Below, piece after piece: positions 20,582-29,773 of a DNA stretch of 64,000 nt (the stretch's first letter is position 1; every line of letters starts with the position of its first letter). The notes below the pieces were generated by a model, which worked only from the letters and a program-made list of their open reading frames with translations, was not told where the DNA came from and searched no databases. Location: the NCBI RefSeq assembly GCF_000960475.2, contig NZ_JZDQ02000014.1, forward strand, positions 1 to 64,000, read 5' to 3'. The stretch comes from Nocardioides luteus (GTDB taxonomy: Bacteria; Actinomycetota; Actinomycetes; Propionibacteriales; Nocardioidaceae). A program made the position numbers and the translations under genes.

Positions 20582-21808
20582 ATGACCTCGGCCGTCGAGC
20601 ACGAGCAGCGCTGGGCGCGCAACCTCAAGGCGATGCCCTTCGTGCTGCTCGCGCTCGCCACGGTCATCAGCGTCGCCACCTTCCCCGAGATGGGGCCACG
20701 CTCCGTCGGCATACGGGTGACCTTCGGCGTGCTCGTCGCGGTGACCGCGGTGTGGATCTGGCGATGGATGTATGTCTACGGCCGCCCACATCCGGTCGGC
20801 TACGTCGGTCGCACCCTGCTGGCCGGCGCCCTCACCGTCATCCATCCCCTCTTCTGCCTCTTCGCCTGGGTCGGGTTCCTAGACGCCTTCGAGTCCTTCC
20901 GCGGCCGCTGGAGGTGGGTGGCGATGGCGGCCACGTCGCTGATCATGGCCGTCGGTCAGACCGGTGGTCCTCCGCCCTACGAGAGCCCGTGGCAGAGCGC
21001 GGCGCTGCCCATGCTCTTCGTCGTCAACTTCGGGCTCGCCACCCTGATGGCCCGCTACAGCATGCACCTCGACGCCGTCAGCCAAGAGCGCGCCGACACG
21101 ATCATCAGGCTCGAGCATGCCCTCGCCGAGAACGCGCGCCTGCAGGAGCAGCTCGTCGCGCAGTCGCGGCAGACCGGCGTACGCGACGAGCGCGAGCGCC
21201 TCGCCCGCGAGATCCACGACACCATCGCCCAGTCCCTCGCCGGGGTCGTCGCGCAGCTCCAGGCCGCCCAGGGTTCGGCGGACGACGAGGACGTACGCCG
21301 CCGGGTGACCAGGGCCACCGAGATGGCCCGCACCGCGCTGGTCGAGGCCCGGCGCTCGGTGCAGGACCTCGCCCCCGCCGAGCTGGCCGACGGCTGCCTC
21401 ACCGATGCGCTCTCGGGGCTGGTCACGGCCTGGGGGTCGGACCACGGGGCGACCGTCTCCTTCACCGTCGTCGGTGAGGCGCGGGCGCTGCACACCGAGG
21501 TCGAGGCGACCCTCCTCCGCATCGCGCAGGAGGCGCTCGCCAACGTCGCCAAGCACTCCGGTGCCGCCCGCGTCGGGGTGACGCTGACCTTCGACGACGT
21601 CGCCGAGGGGCCAGAGGTCACCTTGGACGTACGCGACGACGGCGCCGGCTTCGAGCCCGGGCTCCCCCGCAAGGACACCTCGTTCGGCCTCGGCGTCATG
21701 CGCGACCGCGCCGAGCGCCTCGCCGGCACGTTCACGCTGGAGTCCGCCCCCGGCTCCGGCACCGCCGTCTCCGCCCGGGTCCCCGCTCTGCCCCGAGGAG
21801 CCGCATGA
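20582..21808 (+). CDS. sensor histidine kinase (HisKA_3 type)
   Basis: The 408-residue kinase begins with about five membrane helices, then a coiled linker and the phosphotransfer helix EIHDTIAQSLAGVVAQ (His212), N box IAQEALANVAKHSG and G boxes DDGAGFEPG and FGLGVMRDR. GAGAGG stands eight bases before ATG 20582. It overlaps its regulator gene and lies 13 bases behind the permease, so transporter and sensor are one operon. Confidence 0.92.
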   Translation: MTSAVEHEQRWARNLKAMPFVLLALATVISVATFPEMGPRSVGIRVTFGVLVAVTAVWIWRWMYVYGRPHPVGYVGRTLLAGALTVIHPLFCLFAWVGFLDAFESFRGRWRWVAMAATSLIMAVGQTGGPPPYESPWQSAALPMLFVVNFGLATLMARYSMHLDAVSQERADTIIRLEHALAENARLQEQLVAQSRQTGVRDERERLAREIHDTIAQSLAGVVAQLQAAQGSADDEDVRRRVTRATEMARTALVEARRSVQDLAPAELADGCLTDALSGLVTAWGSDHGATVSFTVVGEARALHTEVEATLLRIAQEALANVAKHSGAARVGVTLTFDDVAEGPEVTLDVRDDGAGFEPGLPRKDTSFGLGVMRDRAERLAGTFTLESAPGSGTAVSARVPALPRGAA

Positions 21809-22428
21809 TCCGGATCGTGGTCGCCGACGACCACCCAGTCGTACGCGACGGGGTGGCGGGAGCGCTGCAGACCGAGTCCGACTTCGACGTCGTCGGCCAG
21901 GCCGGCGACGGCGCCGAGGCGCTCACTCTGGTGGAGTCGCTGGCGCCGGACGTACTCGTCCTCGATCTGCGGATGCCCGGCACCGGCGGGGTCGAGGTGA
22001 TCGAAAGGCTCCATGCGCAGGAGTCCCGGGTCGGCGTACTGGTGCTGACCACCTTCGACACCGACTCCGACGTCGTCGCGGCCATCGAGGCCGGGGCGAC
22101 GGGCTACCTCCTCAAGGACGCGCCCACCGCCGATCTGGTCGCCGCGGTCCGGGCGACCGCGGCCGGTGAGACCGTCCTCTCCCCCGCGGTCGCGACCCGG
22201 CTCGCCTCCCGGCTCCGCTCGCCCGGTCCGACGACCCAGCTGAGCCCGCGCGAGCGGGAGGTGCTCACCCTGGTCGCCCGAGGGACCACCAACCGCGCCA
22301 TCGCCGCCACGCTCTTCGTCAGCGAGGCGACGGTGAAGACCCACCTGGGTCACATCTTCGACAAGCTCGGGGTCACAGACAGAGCAGCCGCGGTCGCACG
22401 AGCGTACGACCGCGGCATCCTGGGGTGA
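21805..22428 (+). CDS. NarL/LuxR-family response regulator
   Basis: The 207-residue protein has an intact receiver (DDHPVV, Asp54 in LVLDLRMP, LLKDAP) and a LuxR helix-turn-helix (LSPREREVLTLVARGTTNRA). ATG 21805 overlaps the kinase stop. It should control the upstream ABC exporter. Confidence 0.93.
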   Translation: MIRIVVADDHPVVRDGVAGALQTESDFDVVGQAGDGAEALTLVESLAPDVLVLDLRMPGTGGVEVIERLHAQESRVGVLVLTTFDTDSDVVAAIEAGATGYLLKDAPTADLVAAVRATAAGETVLSPAVATRLASRLRSPGPTTQLSPREREVLTLVARGTTNRAIAATLFVSEATVKTHLGHIFDKLGVTDRAAAVARAYDRGILG

Positions 22429-22437
22429 GAAACCGCT

Positions 22438-22469
22438 GGCTGCTGACCGAGGTACCTCGGTCAGCAGCC
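22438..22469. repeat. perfect 32-base palindrome
   Basis: ggctgctgaccgaggt is followed directly by its exact reverse complement. It lies ten bases past the regulator stop, between convergent genes, so it can act as a terminator for that gene. A related hairpin stands at 22511-22534. Confidence 0.75.
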
Positions 22470-22510
22470 ACCGACTTCGCGGAACTCCGCGAGGGGAGTG
22501 AGCGCTCACC

Positions 22511-22534
22511 GAGTTACCTCGGTGAGCATCCACA
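22511..22534. terminator. second hairpin between regulator and cysO
   Basis: Stem gctcaccgag / ctcggtgagc, ten base pairs with a TTAC-type loop, sits just past the cysO stop on the minus strand. It shares the accgag/ctcggt core with the palindrome at 22438-22469. Confidence 0.6.
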
Positions 22535-22538
22535 CAGT

Positions 22539-22814
22539 TCAGCAGCCGCCGGCGACCGCGGGCAGCACGACGACCTGGTCGCCGTCCTTGAGCTCGGCGT
22601 CGAGACCGCCGATGAAGCGTACGTCCTCGTCGTTGATGTAGACGTTGACGAAGCGGCGCAGGTCGCCGTTGTCGATGAGGCGCTCCTTGATGCCGGAGTG
22701 GTTCGCCTCGAGGTCGTCGATGAGCGCGCTCAGGGTCTTGCCCTCGGCGCTGACTGCCTTCTCACCGGCGGTGTAGGTGCGGAGGATGGTCGGGATCTTG
22801 ACCTCGATGGCCAT
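22539..22814 (-). CDS. cysO: sulfur-carrier protein CysO with extra C-terminal Cys
   Basis: The 91-residue MoaD/ThiS-type ubiquitin-fold protein (IPTILRTYT, RRFVNVYINDEDVRF, LKDGDQVVVLPAVAGG) carries sulfide as a C-terminal thiocarboxylate for CysM. The usual chain ends at Gly-Gly; here one further codon, TGC, adds Cys91. The mature diglycine would therefore need to be exposed, plausibly by the neighbouring Mec peptidase, which normally removes cysteine from CysO-Cys. Gene order mec-cysO is conserved; mec ends 33 bases upstream. Confidence 0.92.
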   Translation of the reverse strand: MAIEVKIPTILRTYTAGEKAVSAEGKTLSALIDDLEANHSGIKERLIDNGDLRRFVNVYINDEDVRFIGGLDAELKDGDQVVVLPAVAGGC

Positions 22815-22846
22815 GGGTTCGTTCTCCTAGATGTAGGTGGTGCGCG

Positions 22847-23275
22847 TCACGACAACGTCGGGACGATGCTGATTTCTTCCTCGGTGACGTTGCCGTCGAC
22901 GATCCGGTAGGACCGGAACTCGACCGGGCCCGCGTCATTGCCGTGCTCGCGGGTGCTGACCAGCACGTAGTGAGCGTTCGGCTCCATCGCGAGGCCGATG
23001 TCGGTGCGCGAGGGGTAGGCCTCGGTGGCCGTGTGGGAGTGGTAGACGATCACCGGCTCCTCGTCGTTCGCGTCCATCTCCTTGTAGAGCTGGAGCAGAT
23101 CGGTCGAGTCGAACTCGTAGAAGGTCGGCGAGCCGGCGGCGTTGATCATCTCGATGAACCGCTCCGGCCGGTCGGACCCCTCAGGGCCCGCGACGATCCC
23201 GCACGCCTCGTCGGGATGGTCGCGCTTCGCGTGGGCGACGATCGCGTCGTACGTCGCCTGGTCGATGGTCAGCAC
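22847..23275 (-). CDS. mec: M67-family JAMM metallopeptidase (Mec)
   Basis: The 142-residue zinc peptidase has Glu23 in DEACGIVAG and the JAMM ligands HSHTATEAYPSRTD (His79, His81, Ser89, Asp92). In mycobacteria Mec releases cysteine from the CysO-cysteine adduct. It precedes cysO on the same strand and completes the sulfur-carrier cysteine pathway with cysM. Confidence 0.93.
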   Translation of the reverse strand: MLTIDQATYDAIVAHAKRDHPDEACGIVAGPEGSDRPERFIEMINAAGSPTFYEFDSTDLLQLYKEMDANDEEPVIVYHSHTATEAYPSRTDIGLAMEPNAHYVLVSTREHGNDAGPVEFRSYRIVDGNVTEEEISIVPTLS

Positions 23276-23357
23276 GGGATCAGCCTAGGCGGACCCGGGC
23301 CCGCTCCTGAACGTGACCGGCACTCGGACGCCCGCCGGCCGAGCCCGGCCGACCGTG

Positions 23358-25190
23358 CTAGGCGGCGACGGTCAGCCCGCCGCGTACGAGGTCGGCATAG
23401 GCGCCGCCCCGAAGCAGCAGCTCCTCGTGGGAGCCGACCTCGACGACCCGGCCGCGGTCGAGGACGGCGATCTGATCGGCGTCACGGACGGTGGAGAGCC
23501 GATGGGCGATGGTGATCGTGGTACGCCCCTCCGCCAGCCGGTCCAGGGCCGCCTGCACCTCTCGCTCGGTGGTGTTGTCGAGCGCGGAGGTGGCCTCGTC
23601 GAGCACGAGGACGCGCGGGTCGCGCAGCAGGGTGCGGGCGATCGCCAGCCGCTGCTGCTCGCCACCCGAGAAGCGGTGGCCGCGGGAGCCGACCAGGGTG
23701 TCGTAGCCGTCGGGGAGCTCGACGATCAGATCGTGGATGCGGGCCGCACGGGCGGCCGCCTCGATCTCGGCGTCGCTCGCCTCGGGACGGGCGTGGCGCA
23801 GGTTGTCCCGAACGCTCGCATGGAGCAGGTAGGTCTCCTGGGTGACCATGCCGACGTTGGCGGCCAGGTCGGCCAGGTCCAGGTCGCGCAGGTCGATCCC
23901 GTCGATCGTCACCCGGCCGGAGGTCGGGTCGTGCAGCCTCGCGACCATCCCGGCCAGCGTCGACTTGCCCGAACCCGTCGCCCCGACCAGCGCCAGCGAG
24001 CCGCCCGCGGGAACGCGCAGCGAGATGTCCTCGAGGACCGGGTGCGAGCCGTCATAGCTGAACCCGACCTCGTCGAAGACGACCTCGCCGCGAGCCTCAC
24101 CCAGAGGCACCGGGGAGGCCGGGTCGTCGATCTCGACCGGCAGGTCGAGATACTCGAAGATCCGGGAGAAGAGCGCCAGCGAGGACGTCACGTCGACCCC
24201 CACGTTGAGCAGCCCCATCAGCGGCCGGAAGAGCGAGCCCTGCAGGGAGACGAAGGCGACCAGCGTCCCGATCGTCAGCGCCCCGGAGGTCGCCGGGAAG
24301 CCGGCCGCGAGGTAGAGAGCGGCGGGAACCGCGGCGAAGACCACCTGCATGGTCGCCATCCGCCACCGACCGGCGAGCTGGCTGCGCACCTCGAGGCCGA
24401 CGAGGTCGTGAGAGGTCTGCTCGAAGCGGGCAGCCAGGGCCGGCGCGGCTCCGAGGGTCTTGGTCAGCAGGATCCCGCTGACCGAGAGCCCCTCCTCGAC
24501 CTGCACGTGCAGGTCGGCCATCCTGGCCTGCCGCTGGCTGGTCACGGCGTAGCGCATCTGCGCCACCTTGCGGGTGGTCCACACCGCAGGCGGCAGCACC
24601 ACCATGGAGATCAGCGCGAGCCGCCAGTTGAGTGCCATCATCGCGACCACGGTGCCGGCCACGACGGTGACGTTGGCCGCGATCGAGGTCGCGGTGGAGG
24701 TGACCACCGACTGCATCGAGCCGATGTCGTTGACCATCCGCGACTGGACCTCCCCACCCCGCGTACGGGTGAAGAAGTCGAGCGACTGGCGCTGCAGGTG
24801 CCCGAAGAGGTCCGTACGCAGCCGGTGCATGACCCGCTGCCCGATCTCGGTCGAGATCAGCGTCTGCGCGACCCCGAGGGCGGCGGAGGCGATCGCGACG
24901 AGCACCATCGCGGCGACGCAGAGCATCAGCAGCGCGGTGTCGCCCTCGGGCAGGGCGGTGTCGATGACGTGCTTGACCAGGAACGGCTGCGCCAGCCCGA
25001 TCACCGAGCTGACCACGATCAGCGCCACGACGAGAAGCAGCCGCGCTCGGTAGGGCGCGAAGAGACGCGCGATCCGGCGCAGCGAGACCGGCTTGGCCTC
25101 CAGCTGGGCACGATCGGCGCGCTTGTTGCCGGGGTCACGGCCGGAGCGGCCGGACTCGCCGGAAGACTTGTACTGGTGAGAGTCACTCAT
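23358..25190 (-). CDS. ABC exporter, fused membrane and ATPase domains
   Basis: The 610-residue half-transporter has a six-helix membrane domain (residues ~45-330) and an ATPase with Walker A VGATGSGKST near 405, signature RFSGGEQQR, Walker B VLVLDEATSALD and H-loop IAHRLSTV. It would work as a homodimer exporting a lipid or drug. It is divergent from a MarR-type gene whose product probably represses it. It interrupts the otherwise conserved DUF2017-mec spacing. Confidence 0.92.
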   Translation of the reverse strand: MSDSHQYKSSGESGRSGRDPGNKRADRAQLEAKPVSLRRIARLFAPYRARLLLVVALIVVSSVIGLAQPFLVKHVIDTALPEGDTALLMLCVAAMVLVAIASAALGVAQTLISTEIGQRVMHRLRTDLFGHLQRQSLDFFTRTRGGEVQSRMVNDIGSMQSVVTSTATSIAANVTVVAGTVVAMMALNWRLALISMVVLPPAVWTTRKVAQMRYAVTSQRQARMADLHVQVEEGLSVSGILLTKTLGAAPALAARFEQTSHDLVGLEVRSQLAGRWRMATMQVVFAAVPAALYLAAGFPATSGALTIGTLVAFVSLQGSLFRPLMGLLNVGVDVTSSLALFSRIFEYLDLPVEIDDPASPVPLGEARGEVVFDEVGFSYDGSHPVLEDISLRVPAGGSLALVGATGSGKSTLAGMVARLHDPTSGRVTIDGIDLRDLDLADLAANVGMVTQETYLLHASVRDNLRHARPEASDAEIEAAARAARIHDLIVELPDGYDTLVGSRGHRFSGGEQQRLAIARTLLRDPRVLVLDEATSALDNTTEREVQAALDRLAEGRTTITIAHRLSTVRDADQIAVLDRGRVVEVGSHEELLLRGGAYADLVRGGLTVAA

Positions 25191-25217
25191 CCGAACACCT
25201 CGATCCTGATTACTGAG

Positions 25218-25241
25218 GTTTGCTCACAATGAGGTGAACCG
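25218..25241. promoter_or_regulatory. possible MarR operator
   Basis: The divergent gap between exporter and MarR genes holds an imperfect inverted repeat, GGTTTGCTCAC then GAGGTGAACC around an AAT centre. Placement fits an autoregulated MarR site; symmetry is only partial. Confidence 0.3.
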
Positions 25242-25250
25242 AGGATCGGT

Positions 25251-25256
25251 TAGGGT
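25251..25256 (+). promoter_or_regulatory. leaderless-type -10 box
   Basis: TAGGGT lies seven bases before GTG 25264, the chosen start of the MarR gene. Confidence 0.45.
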
Positions 25257-25263
25257 TATTCCC

Positions 25264-25680
25264 GTGGAAGAGACCGCCGACCTGCTGATGGCGGCAGCTC
25301 GCGACCTCCGGCGGCGCTTCGGAGCCGCCACGGCCCGCTGGGGCATCACGCCCTCGCAGAGCCGAGCGCTGCGCATCGTGCTCGCCGCCGACGACCCGAT
25401 CCGGCTCTCGGCCCTGGCCGAGCGGCTCCACATCGTCCCCAGGTCCGCCACCGAGGTCGTCGACGGCCTCGAGGGTCACGGCCTGGTGGCGCGGCAGCCC
25501 GACCCGGCCGACCGCCGGGCGGTCTGCGTGGTGGCGACCGAGGAGGGCGTACGTCTCGGCCGGAAGATCGACAGGGCCCGCCAGGAGGCGGCCGACGAGT
25601 TCCTGGCAGTCCTTCCCGACGGCGAGCGGGAGAGCCTGCGCCAGATCCTGGTCAGGCTGACCGACGACTCACTCCGCTGA
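25264..25680 (+). CDS. MarR-family transcriptional regulator
   Basis: The 138-residue protein has a winged helix-turn-helix (LSALAERLHIVPRSATEVVDGLEGHGLV, then wing RQPDPADRRAVCVVATEEG). It probably represses the divergent ABC exporter in a ligand-reversible way. GTG 25264 is favoured by the leaderless -10; GTG 25234 adds ten residues. Its 3' end overlaps the DUF2017 gene tail to tail by 12 bases. Confidence 0.87.
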   Translation: MEETADLLMAAARDLRRRFGAATARWGITPSQSRALRIVLAADDPIRLSALAERLHIVPRSATEVVDGLEGHGLVARQPDPADRRAVCVVATEEGVRLGRKIDRARQEAADEFLAVLPDGERESLRQILVRLTDDSLR

Positions 25681-26259
25681 CCACAGCGCTTCGACGATGG
25701 TCTCCTGCAGGATCCCGACCCACTGGTAGATCCCGTAGACCTGGCCGGCGGGGTCGTCCTCGGGCAGGGAGTCCCAGAAGTCCTCGTCGCCCTCCTCGAC
25801 CCCGAGCCGGGTGGCGAGCGCGAGCCGGATGTCGGTGAAGGAGCGCATCCAGGCCTCGGCGTCGCCGATCGAGAGCTCGACGTCGATGACCAGCCCGTCC
25901 TCGTCGAGCTCGGGCGGCAGCCCGGCCTCCTCGAGCGAGTCGATGATCGTCGAGGCCGCCCGCGCCTTGCCGTCGCGCAGCCCGCCCTCGGTGAACCGCC
26001 GGAACTCGCCGGCCGCCTCGGTGTCGTCGCCATAGGCACTCGGGAAGAGCCGCTTCAAGACCGGATCCTCCGGCTCCGTGGTCGGACCCGAGAAGTCGAG
26101 CAGCGCCTCGAGCGGGTCGTCGCTCTCGGCGGGCGCGGCGACCTCGTTGCGCAGCAGCTCGACGAGCTGCGAGGCCAGCGAACGGAGCAGGTCGGCCTCG
26201 AACCCGGAGAACGTCGCGATGATCTGCTTGCTGCGGCGGTGGTAGCTGAACCCGCCCAT
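25669..26259 (-). CDS. DUF2017 family protein
   Basis: The 196-residue acidic protein corresponds to Rv1332-type DUF2017 proteins that always follow clpS in actinobacteria: opening FSYHRRSKQIIATFSGFEADLLRSLASQL, a DPVLKRLFPSAY block and a C-terminal YQWVGILQETIVEAL helix. Function is unknown; it may regulate ClpS or proteolysis by position only. Its start shares one base with the clpS stop (TGATG). Confidence 0.85.
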   Translation of the reverse strand: MGGFSYHRRSKQIIATFSGFEADLLRSLASQLVELLRNEVAAPAESDDPLEALLDFSGPTTEPEDPVLKRLFPSAYGDDTEAAGEFRRFTEGGLRDGKARAASTIIDSLEEAGLPPELDEDGLVIDVELSIGDAEAWMRSFTDIRLALATRLGVEEGDEDFWDSLPEDDPAGQVYGIYQWVGILQETIVEALWSAE

Positions 26260-26552
26260 CAATCCTGCTTCTCCAAGGTCGCCCAGAGACCGTATTCGTG
26301 CATCGCCTGCACGTCGCGCTCCATCTCCTCGCGAGACCCGGAGGAGACGGCCGACTTGCCGTCGTTGTGCACCTCCATCATCAGCTTCTCCGACTTCTTC
26401 TTGGAGTAGCCGAAGTACTTCTGGAAGACGAAGGTGACGTAGGACATCAGGTTGACCGGGTCGTTCCAGACGATCGTCACCCACGGGGTTGCAGGCGCGA
26501 CGAGGTCGTCGACCTCGGGCTCGTCGAGCTCCACAGGGCTTGGCGCGCTCAT
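26259..26552 (-). CDS. clpS: ClpS adaptor
   Basis: The 97-residue adaptor delivers N-degron proteins to ClpAP/ClpCP. The core [20 protein letters not shown] near residues 25-44, the VHNDGKS segment and the final [10 protein letters not shown] are typical. ATG 26552 is favoured; ATG 26561 adds three residues. It is divergent from pncB, about 26 bases between starts, so the promoters overlap. Confidence 0.94.
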   Translation of the reverse strand: MSAPSPVELDEPEVDDLVAPATPWVTIVWNDPVNLMSYVTFVFQKYFGYSKKKSEKLMMEVHNDGKSAVSSGSREEMERDVQAMHEYGLWATLEKQD

Positions 26553-26578
26553 GCAGTCCATCGTGCCACGATGTGCTC

Positions 26579-27871
26579 GTGGACTCGACAGCGGACTCGA
26601 CCGCGCTCCTGACAGATCACTACGAGCTGACCATGCTCCAGGCCGCCCTGAAGGCGGGCACTGCGGAGCGCCGCGCCGTCTTCGAGCTGTTCCCCCGGCG
26701 CCTGGCCGGCGGACGGCGCTACGGCGTGGTCGCCGGGGTCGGCCGGGCGCTCGACGCGCTCGAGGCCTTCCGCTTCGAGTCCGAGCAGCTGGCGATCCTG
26801 GAGGACGTCGTCGACGGCCGGACGCTGGAGTGGCTGGCCGGCTACCGCTTCACCGGGGACATGTGGGGGTACGCCGAGGGCGAGACCTTCTTCCCGCAGT
26901 CGCCGCTGCTCGTGGTCGAGGCCAGCTTCGCCGAGGCGGTCGTCCTGGAGACGGTGCTGCTCTCGATCTACAACCACGACTCGGCCATCGCCACCGCGGC
27001 GTCCCGGATGACGCTCGCCGCCGGCGAGCGGCCGTGCATCGAGATGGGCTCGCGCCGCACCCACGAGGCGGCCGCGATCGCCGCCGCCCGCGCGGCCTAC
27101 GTGGCCGGCTTCACCGCCACCTCCAACCTCGCCGCCCGGGCCCGCTTCGGCGTACCCACCACCGGCACCTCCGCGCACGCCTTCACTCTCCTGCACGACT
27201 CCGAGGAGCAGGCCTTCCAGGCCCAGGTCGCCTCCCTCGGCAAGGGCACCACGCTGCTGGTGGACACCTACGACATCGCCGAGGCGGTGGCGAAGGCGGT
27301 CGAGATCGCCGGTCCCGAGCTCGGTGCCGTGCGGATCGACTCCGGCGACCTGGGGCTGCTCGCCCATGACGTACGCCGCCAGCTCGACGACCTCGGCGCC
27401 ACCGGCACGAAGATCATCGTGACCAGCGACCTGGACGAGTACGCGATCGCCGGCCTCGCGGCCGCCCCGGTCGACGGCTACGGCGTCGGCACGCAGCTGG
27501 TCACCGGCTCCGGCCACCCGACCGCCGGCTTCGTCTACAAGCTGGTCGCCCGCGAGGGCGCCTCCGGCGACCTCGAGCCGGTCGCGAAGAAGAGCGCGTC
27601 CAAGACCTCGATCGGCGGGCGCAAGTACGCCCTGCGCCGCCGCAACCGCAAGGATGTCGCCGACGCCGAGGTGATCGGCATCGGCACCGCTCCCCAGGGC
27701 GACAACAACGACCGGCCGCTCCTCCCCCAGCTGGTCAAGGGCGGCGAGGTCGTGGGCCGCGAGCCGCTCGACGCGGCACGCGATCGCCACCAGGCCTCGG
27801 TCGCCGAGCTCCCCGTCATCGCCCACTCACTGCTGAAGGGCGACCCGGCGATCCCGACGCTCTTCCAGTAG
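26579..27871 (+). CDS. pncB: nicotinate phosphoribosyltransferase
   Basis: The 430-residue enzyme makes nicotinate mononucleotide for NAD salvage. It shows the opening [13 protein letters not shown], the phospho-histidine region [11 protein letters not shown] and the phosphoribosyl-binding [19 protein letters not shown] 26579 sits six bases after CACGAT, a leaderless-like arrangement; GTG 26573 is the alternative. Divergence from clpS matches mycobacterial Rv1330c-Rv1331. The nicotinamidase gene follows and supplies its substrate. Confidence 0.94.
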   Translation: MDSTADSTALLTDHYELTMLQAALKAGTAERRAVFELFPRRLAGGRRYGVVAGVGRALDALEAFRFESEQLAILEDVVDGRTLEWLAGYRFTGDMWGYAEGETFFPQSPLLVVEASFAEAVVLETVLLSIYNHDSAIATAASRMTLAAGERPCIEMGSRRTHEAAAIAAARAAYVAGFTATSNLAARARFGVPTTGTSAHAFTLLHDSEEQAFQAQVASLGKGTTLLVDTYDIAEAVAKAVEIAGPELGAVRIDSGDLGLLAHDVRRQLDDLGATGTKIIVTSDLDEYAIAGLAAAPVDGYGVGTQLVTGSGHPTAGFVYKLVAREGASGDLEPVAKKSASKTSIGGRKYALRRRNRKDVADAEVIGIGTAPQGDNNDRPLLPQLVKGGEVVGREPLDAARDRHQASVAELPVIAHSLLKGDPAIPTLFQ

Positions 27872-27879
27872 AGCCGGTC

Positions 27880-27885
27880 TAGGCT
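27880..27885 (+). promoter_or_regulatory. leaderless-type -10 box
   Basis: TAGGCT lies seven bases before ATG 27893, so pncA may have its own start in addition to readthrough from pncB. Confidence 0.4.
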
Positions 27886-27892
27886 GGCGGGC

Positions 27893-28468
27893 ATGACGCG
27901 TGCACTGATCGTGGTCGACGTACAGAACGACTTCTGCGAGGGCGGGTCCCTGCCGGTCGAGGGCGGGGCCCGGGTGGCCTACGACATCGGTCAGCTGCTG
28001 CGCGAGCGCGCGGCGAGCAAGGAGCCGGAGCAGACGTACGGGCTGGTCGTGGCCACCAAGGACCACCACATCGACCCGGGCGACCACTTCGGCAACCCGC
28101 CCGACTACGTCGATTCCTGGCCGGCGCACTGCGTGGTCGGGACCGACGGCGAGGCCTTCCACCCGAACCTCGACCCGGTCACCTTCGACGAGATCTTCCG
28201 CAAGGGCGAGTACGCAGCCGCCTACTCCGGCTTCGAGGGCGCGGCCACCGGCGGCGCCACACTGACCGACTGGCTCCGCGCCCAGGCCGTCGAGGAGGTA
28301 GACGTGTGCGGGCTGGCGACCGACTACTGCGTACGTGCCACCGCCCTCGACGCACGGGCCGCCGGTTTCCACACCAGGCTGCTCACCGACCTGGCCGCCG
28401 GGGTCGCCCGGGCGACCAGCGCCGACGCCATCGAGGAGATGCGAGCGGCCGGGATAACGGTCTCGTGA
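27893..28468 (+). CDS. pncA: nicotinamidase
   Basis: The 191-residue isochorismatase-fold amidase converts nicotinamide to nicotinate. Catalytic Asp is in IVVDVQNDF, Lys in FRKGEYAAAYSGFEG and Cys in CGLATDYCVRATA; metal ligands are in KDHHIDPGDHF. It lies 21 bases after pncB, so the two form a salvage pair. Confidence 0.94.
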   Translation: MTRALIVVDVQNDFCEGGSLPVEGGARVAYDIGQLLRERAASKEPEQTYGLVVATKDHHIDPGDHFGNPPDYVDSWPAHCVVGTDGEAFHPNLDPVTFDEIFRKGEYAAAYSGFEGAATGGATLTDWLRAQAVEEVDVCGLATDYCVRATALDARAAGFHTRLLTDLAAGVARATSADAIEEMRAAGITVS

Positions 28469-28510
28469 CAGATTTGGGAATTTTCTGGAGATAGAAATCC
28501 CCCGAAGGTC

Positions 28511-28516
28511 TATTGT
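28511..28516 (+). promoter_or_regulatory. leaderless-type -10 box
   Basis: TATTGT lies seven bases before ATG 28524, with no ribosome site in between. Confidence 0.5.
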
Positions 28517-28523
28517 CTCTCGA

Positions 28524-29768
28524 ATGGCTCGGATCTCGGCGACAGCCCCCCTTCGCGAACCCCACTTCCGCTGGTTCTTTGCTTCCCGCTCGATCAATCT
28601 GGTGGGCAACTTCATGGCGCCCGTCGCCCTGGCCTTCGCCGTCCTGGACGTGAGCGACGCGCCGATCGCCATCGGCGCCGTCCTCGCGGCCCGCACCATC
28701 CCGATGATCGTCTTCATGCTCATCGGCGGCGTTCTCGCCGACCGGATGGGCCGGGCCCGGATCCTGTTCGCCTCCAACCTCGTCTCCGGCCTGAGCCAGG
28801 CGGTCGTCGCCGTCCTGGTCATCTCCGGTGTCGCCGAGCTGTGGCACCTGATCGCGCTCTCCGCGCTCAACGGCATCGTCTCCGCCGCCGGGCTGCCCGC
28901 TCAGCAGGGCATCATCCCGCTCGTGGTTCCTCGCACCATGCTGCAGGAGGCCAACGTGCTGATGTCGCTGACCCGAGCGGTCGTCGCGGTCGCCGGCCCC
29001 GGCACCGCCGGGCTGCTCGTGCTCACCGTCGGTGCGGGCTGGGCGCTGGCGCTCGACGCCGCCACCTGGATCATCGCCGCGCTGCTGTTGCTGCCGGTCA
29101 AGCTCAGCGGCACGGTCAGCAAGGCCTCGGTCGTCGGCGACCTCCGCCTGGGCTGGGACTACTTCCGCACCACGAGCTGGCTGTGGCTCTGCGTCGGCGC
29201 CGCGACCGTCCTCAACGCGCTCTACGAGGGCGGGCTGCTCACCCTCGGCCCGCAGCGCGCCGAGGGCTCGTCGCTGGGCGCGGGCGGCTGGGGTCTGATC
29301 CTGACCTTCCAGGGGATCGGCGTGCTCGCCGCGACGCTCGTGCTAATGAAGGTCCGGCTGGAGCGGCCGCTGTTCTACGGGATGATCGGCATGGCCCTGT
29401 TCGGCCTGCCGATCGCGGCGCTCGGGTTCTCCACCGACCTCTCGGTGCTGCTGCCCGCGGCCGCCCTCTCCGGCGCCGGCATCCAGGTCTTCAGCCTCGG
29501 CTGGCAGCTGTCGATGCAGGAGAACGTCCCCGGCGAGCTGCTCTCCCGGGCGTCCTCCTACGACCAGCTCGGCACCTACATCGCCATCCCCCTCGGGCAG
29601 CTGGCGATGGGGCCGTTGGCCGCGGCGTACGGGATCGAGAACATCCTCGCGATCGCCGGCATCGCCTACGTCGTGATCTCCCTGGCCACGCTGCTGAGCC
29701 CGGCCGTGCGCGGCCTGAACCGCGCCTCCTTCCCCTCGCCCGAGCGCAACGGCGCCCCGGCCCACTAG
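28524..29768 (+). CDS. MFS transporter
   Basis: The 414-residue protein has about twelve membrane segments, the MFS loop GGVLADRMGRARI between helices 2 and 3, and the second-half equivalent near LERPLFYGMIGMAL. It resembles the enterobactin-exporter/DHA3-type drug-efflux branch. Substrate unknown. It converges on a TetR gene, with five bases between the stops. Confidence 0.88.
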   Translation: MARISATAPLREPHFRWFFASRSINLVGNFMAPVALAFAVLDVSDAPIAIGAVLAARTIPMIVFMLIGGVLADRMGRARILFASNLVSGLSQAVVAVLVISGVAELWHLIALSALNGIVSAAGLPAQQGIIPLVVPRTMLQEANVLMSLTRAVVAVAGPGTAGLLVLTVGAGWALALDAATWIIAALLLLPVKLSGTVSKASVVGDLRLGWDYFRTTSWLWLCVGAATVLNALYEGGLLTLGPQRAEGSSLGAGGWGLILTFQGIGVLAATLVLMKVRLERPLFYGMIGMALFGLPIAALGFSTDLSVLLPAAALSGAGIQVFSLGWQLSMQENVPGELLSRASSYDQLGTYIAIPLGQLAMGPLAAAYGIENILAIAGIAYVVISLATLLSPAVRGLNRASFPSPERNGAPAH

Positions 29769-29773
29769 GCCCG

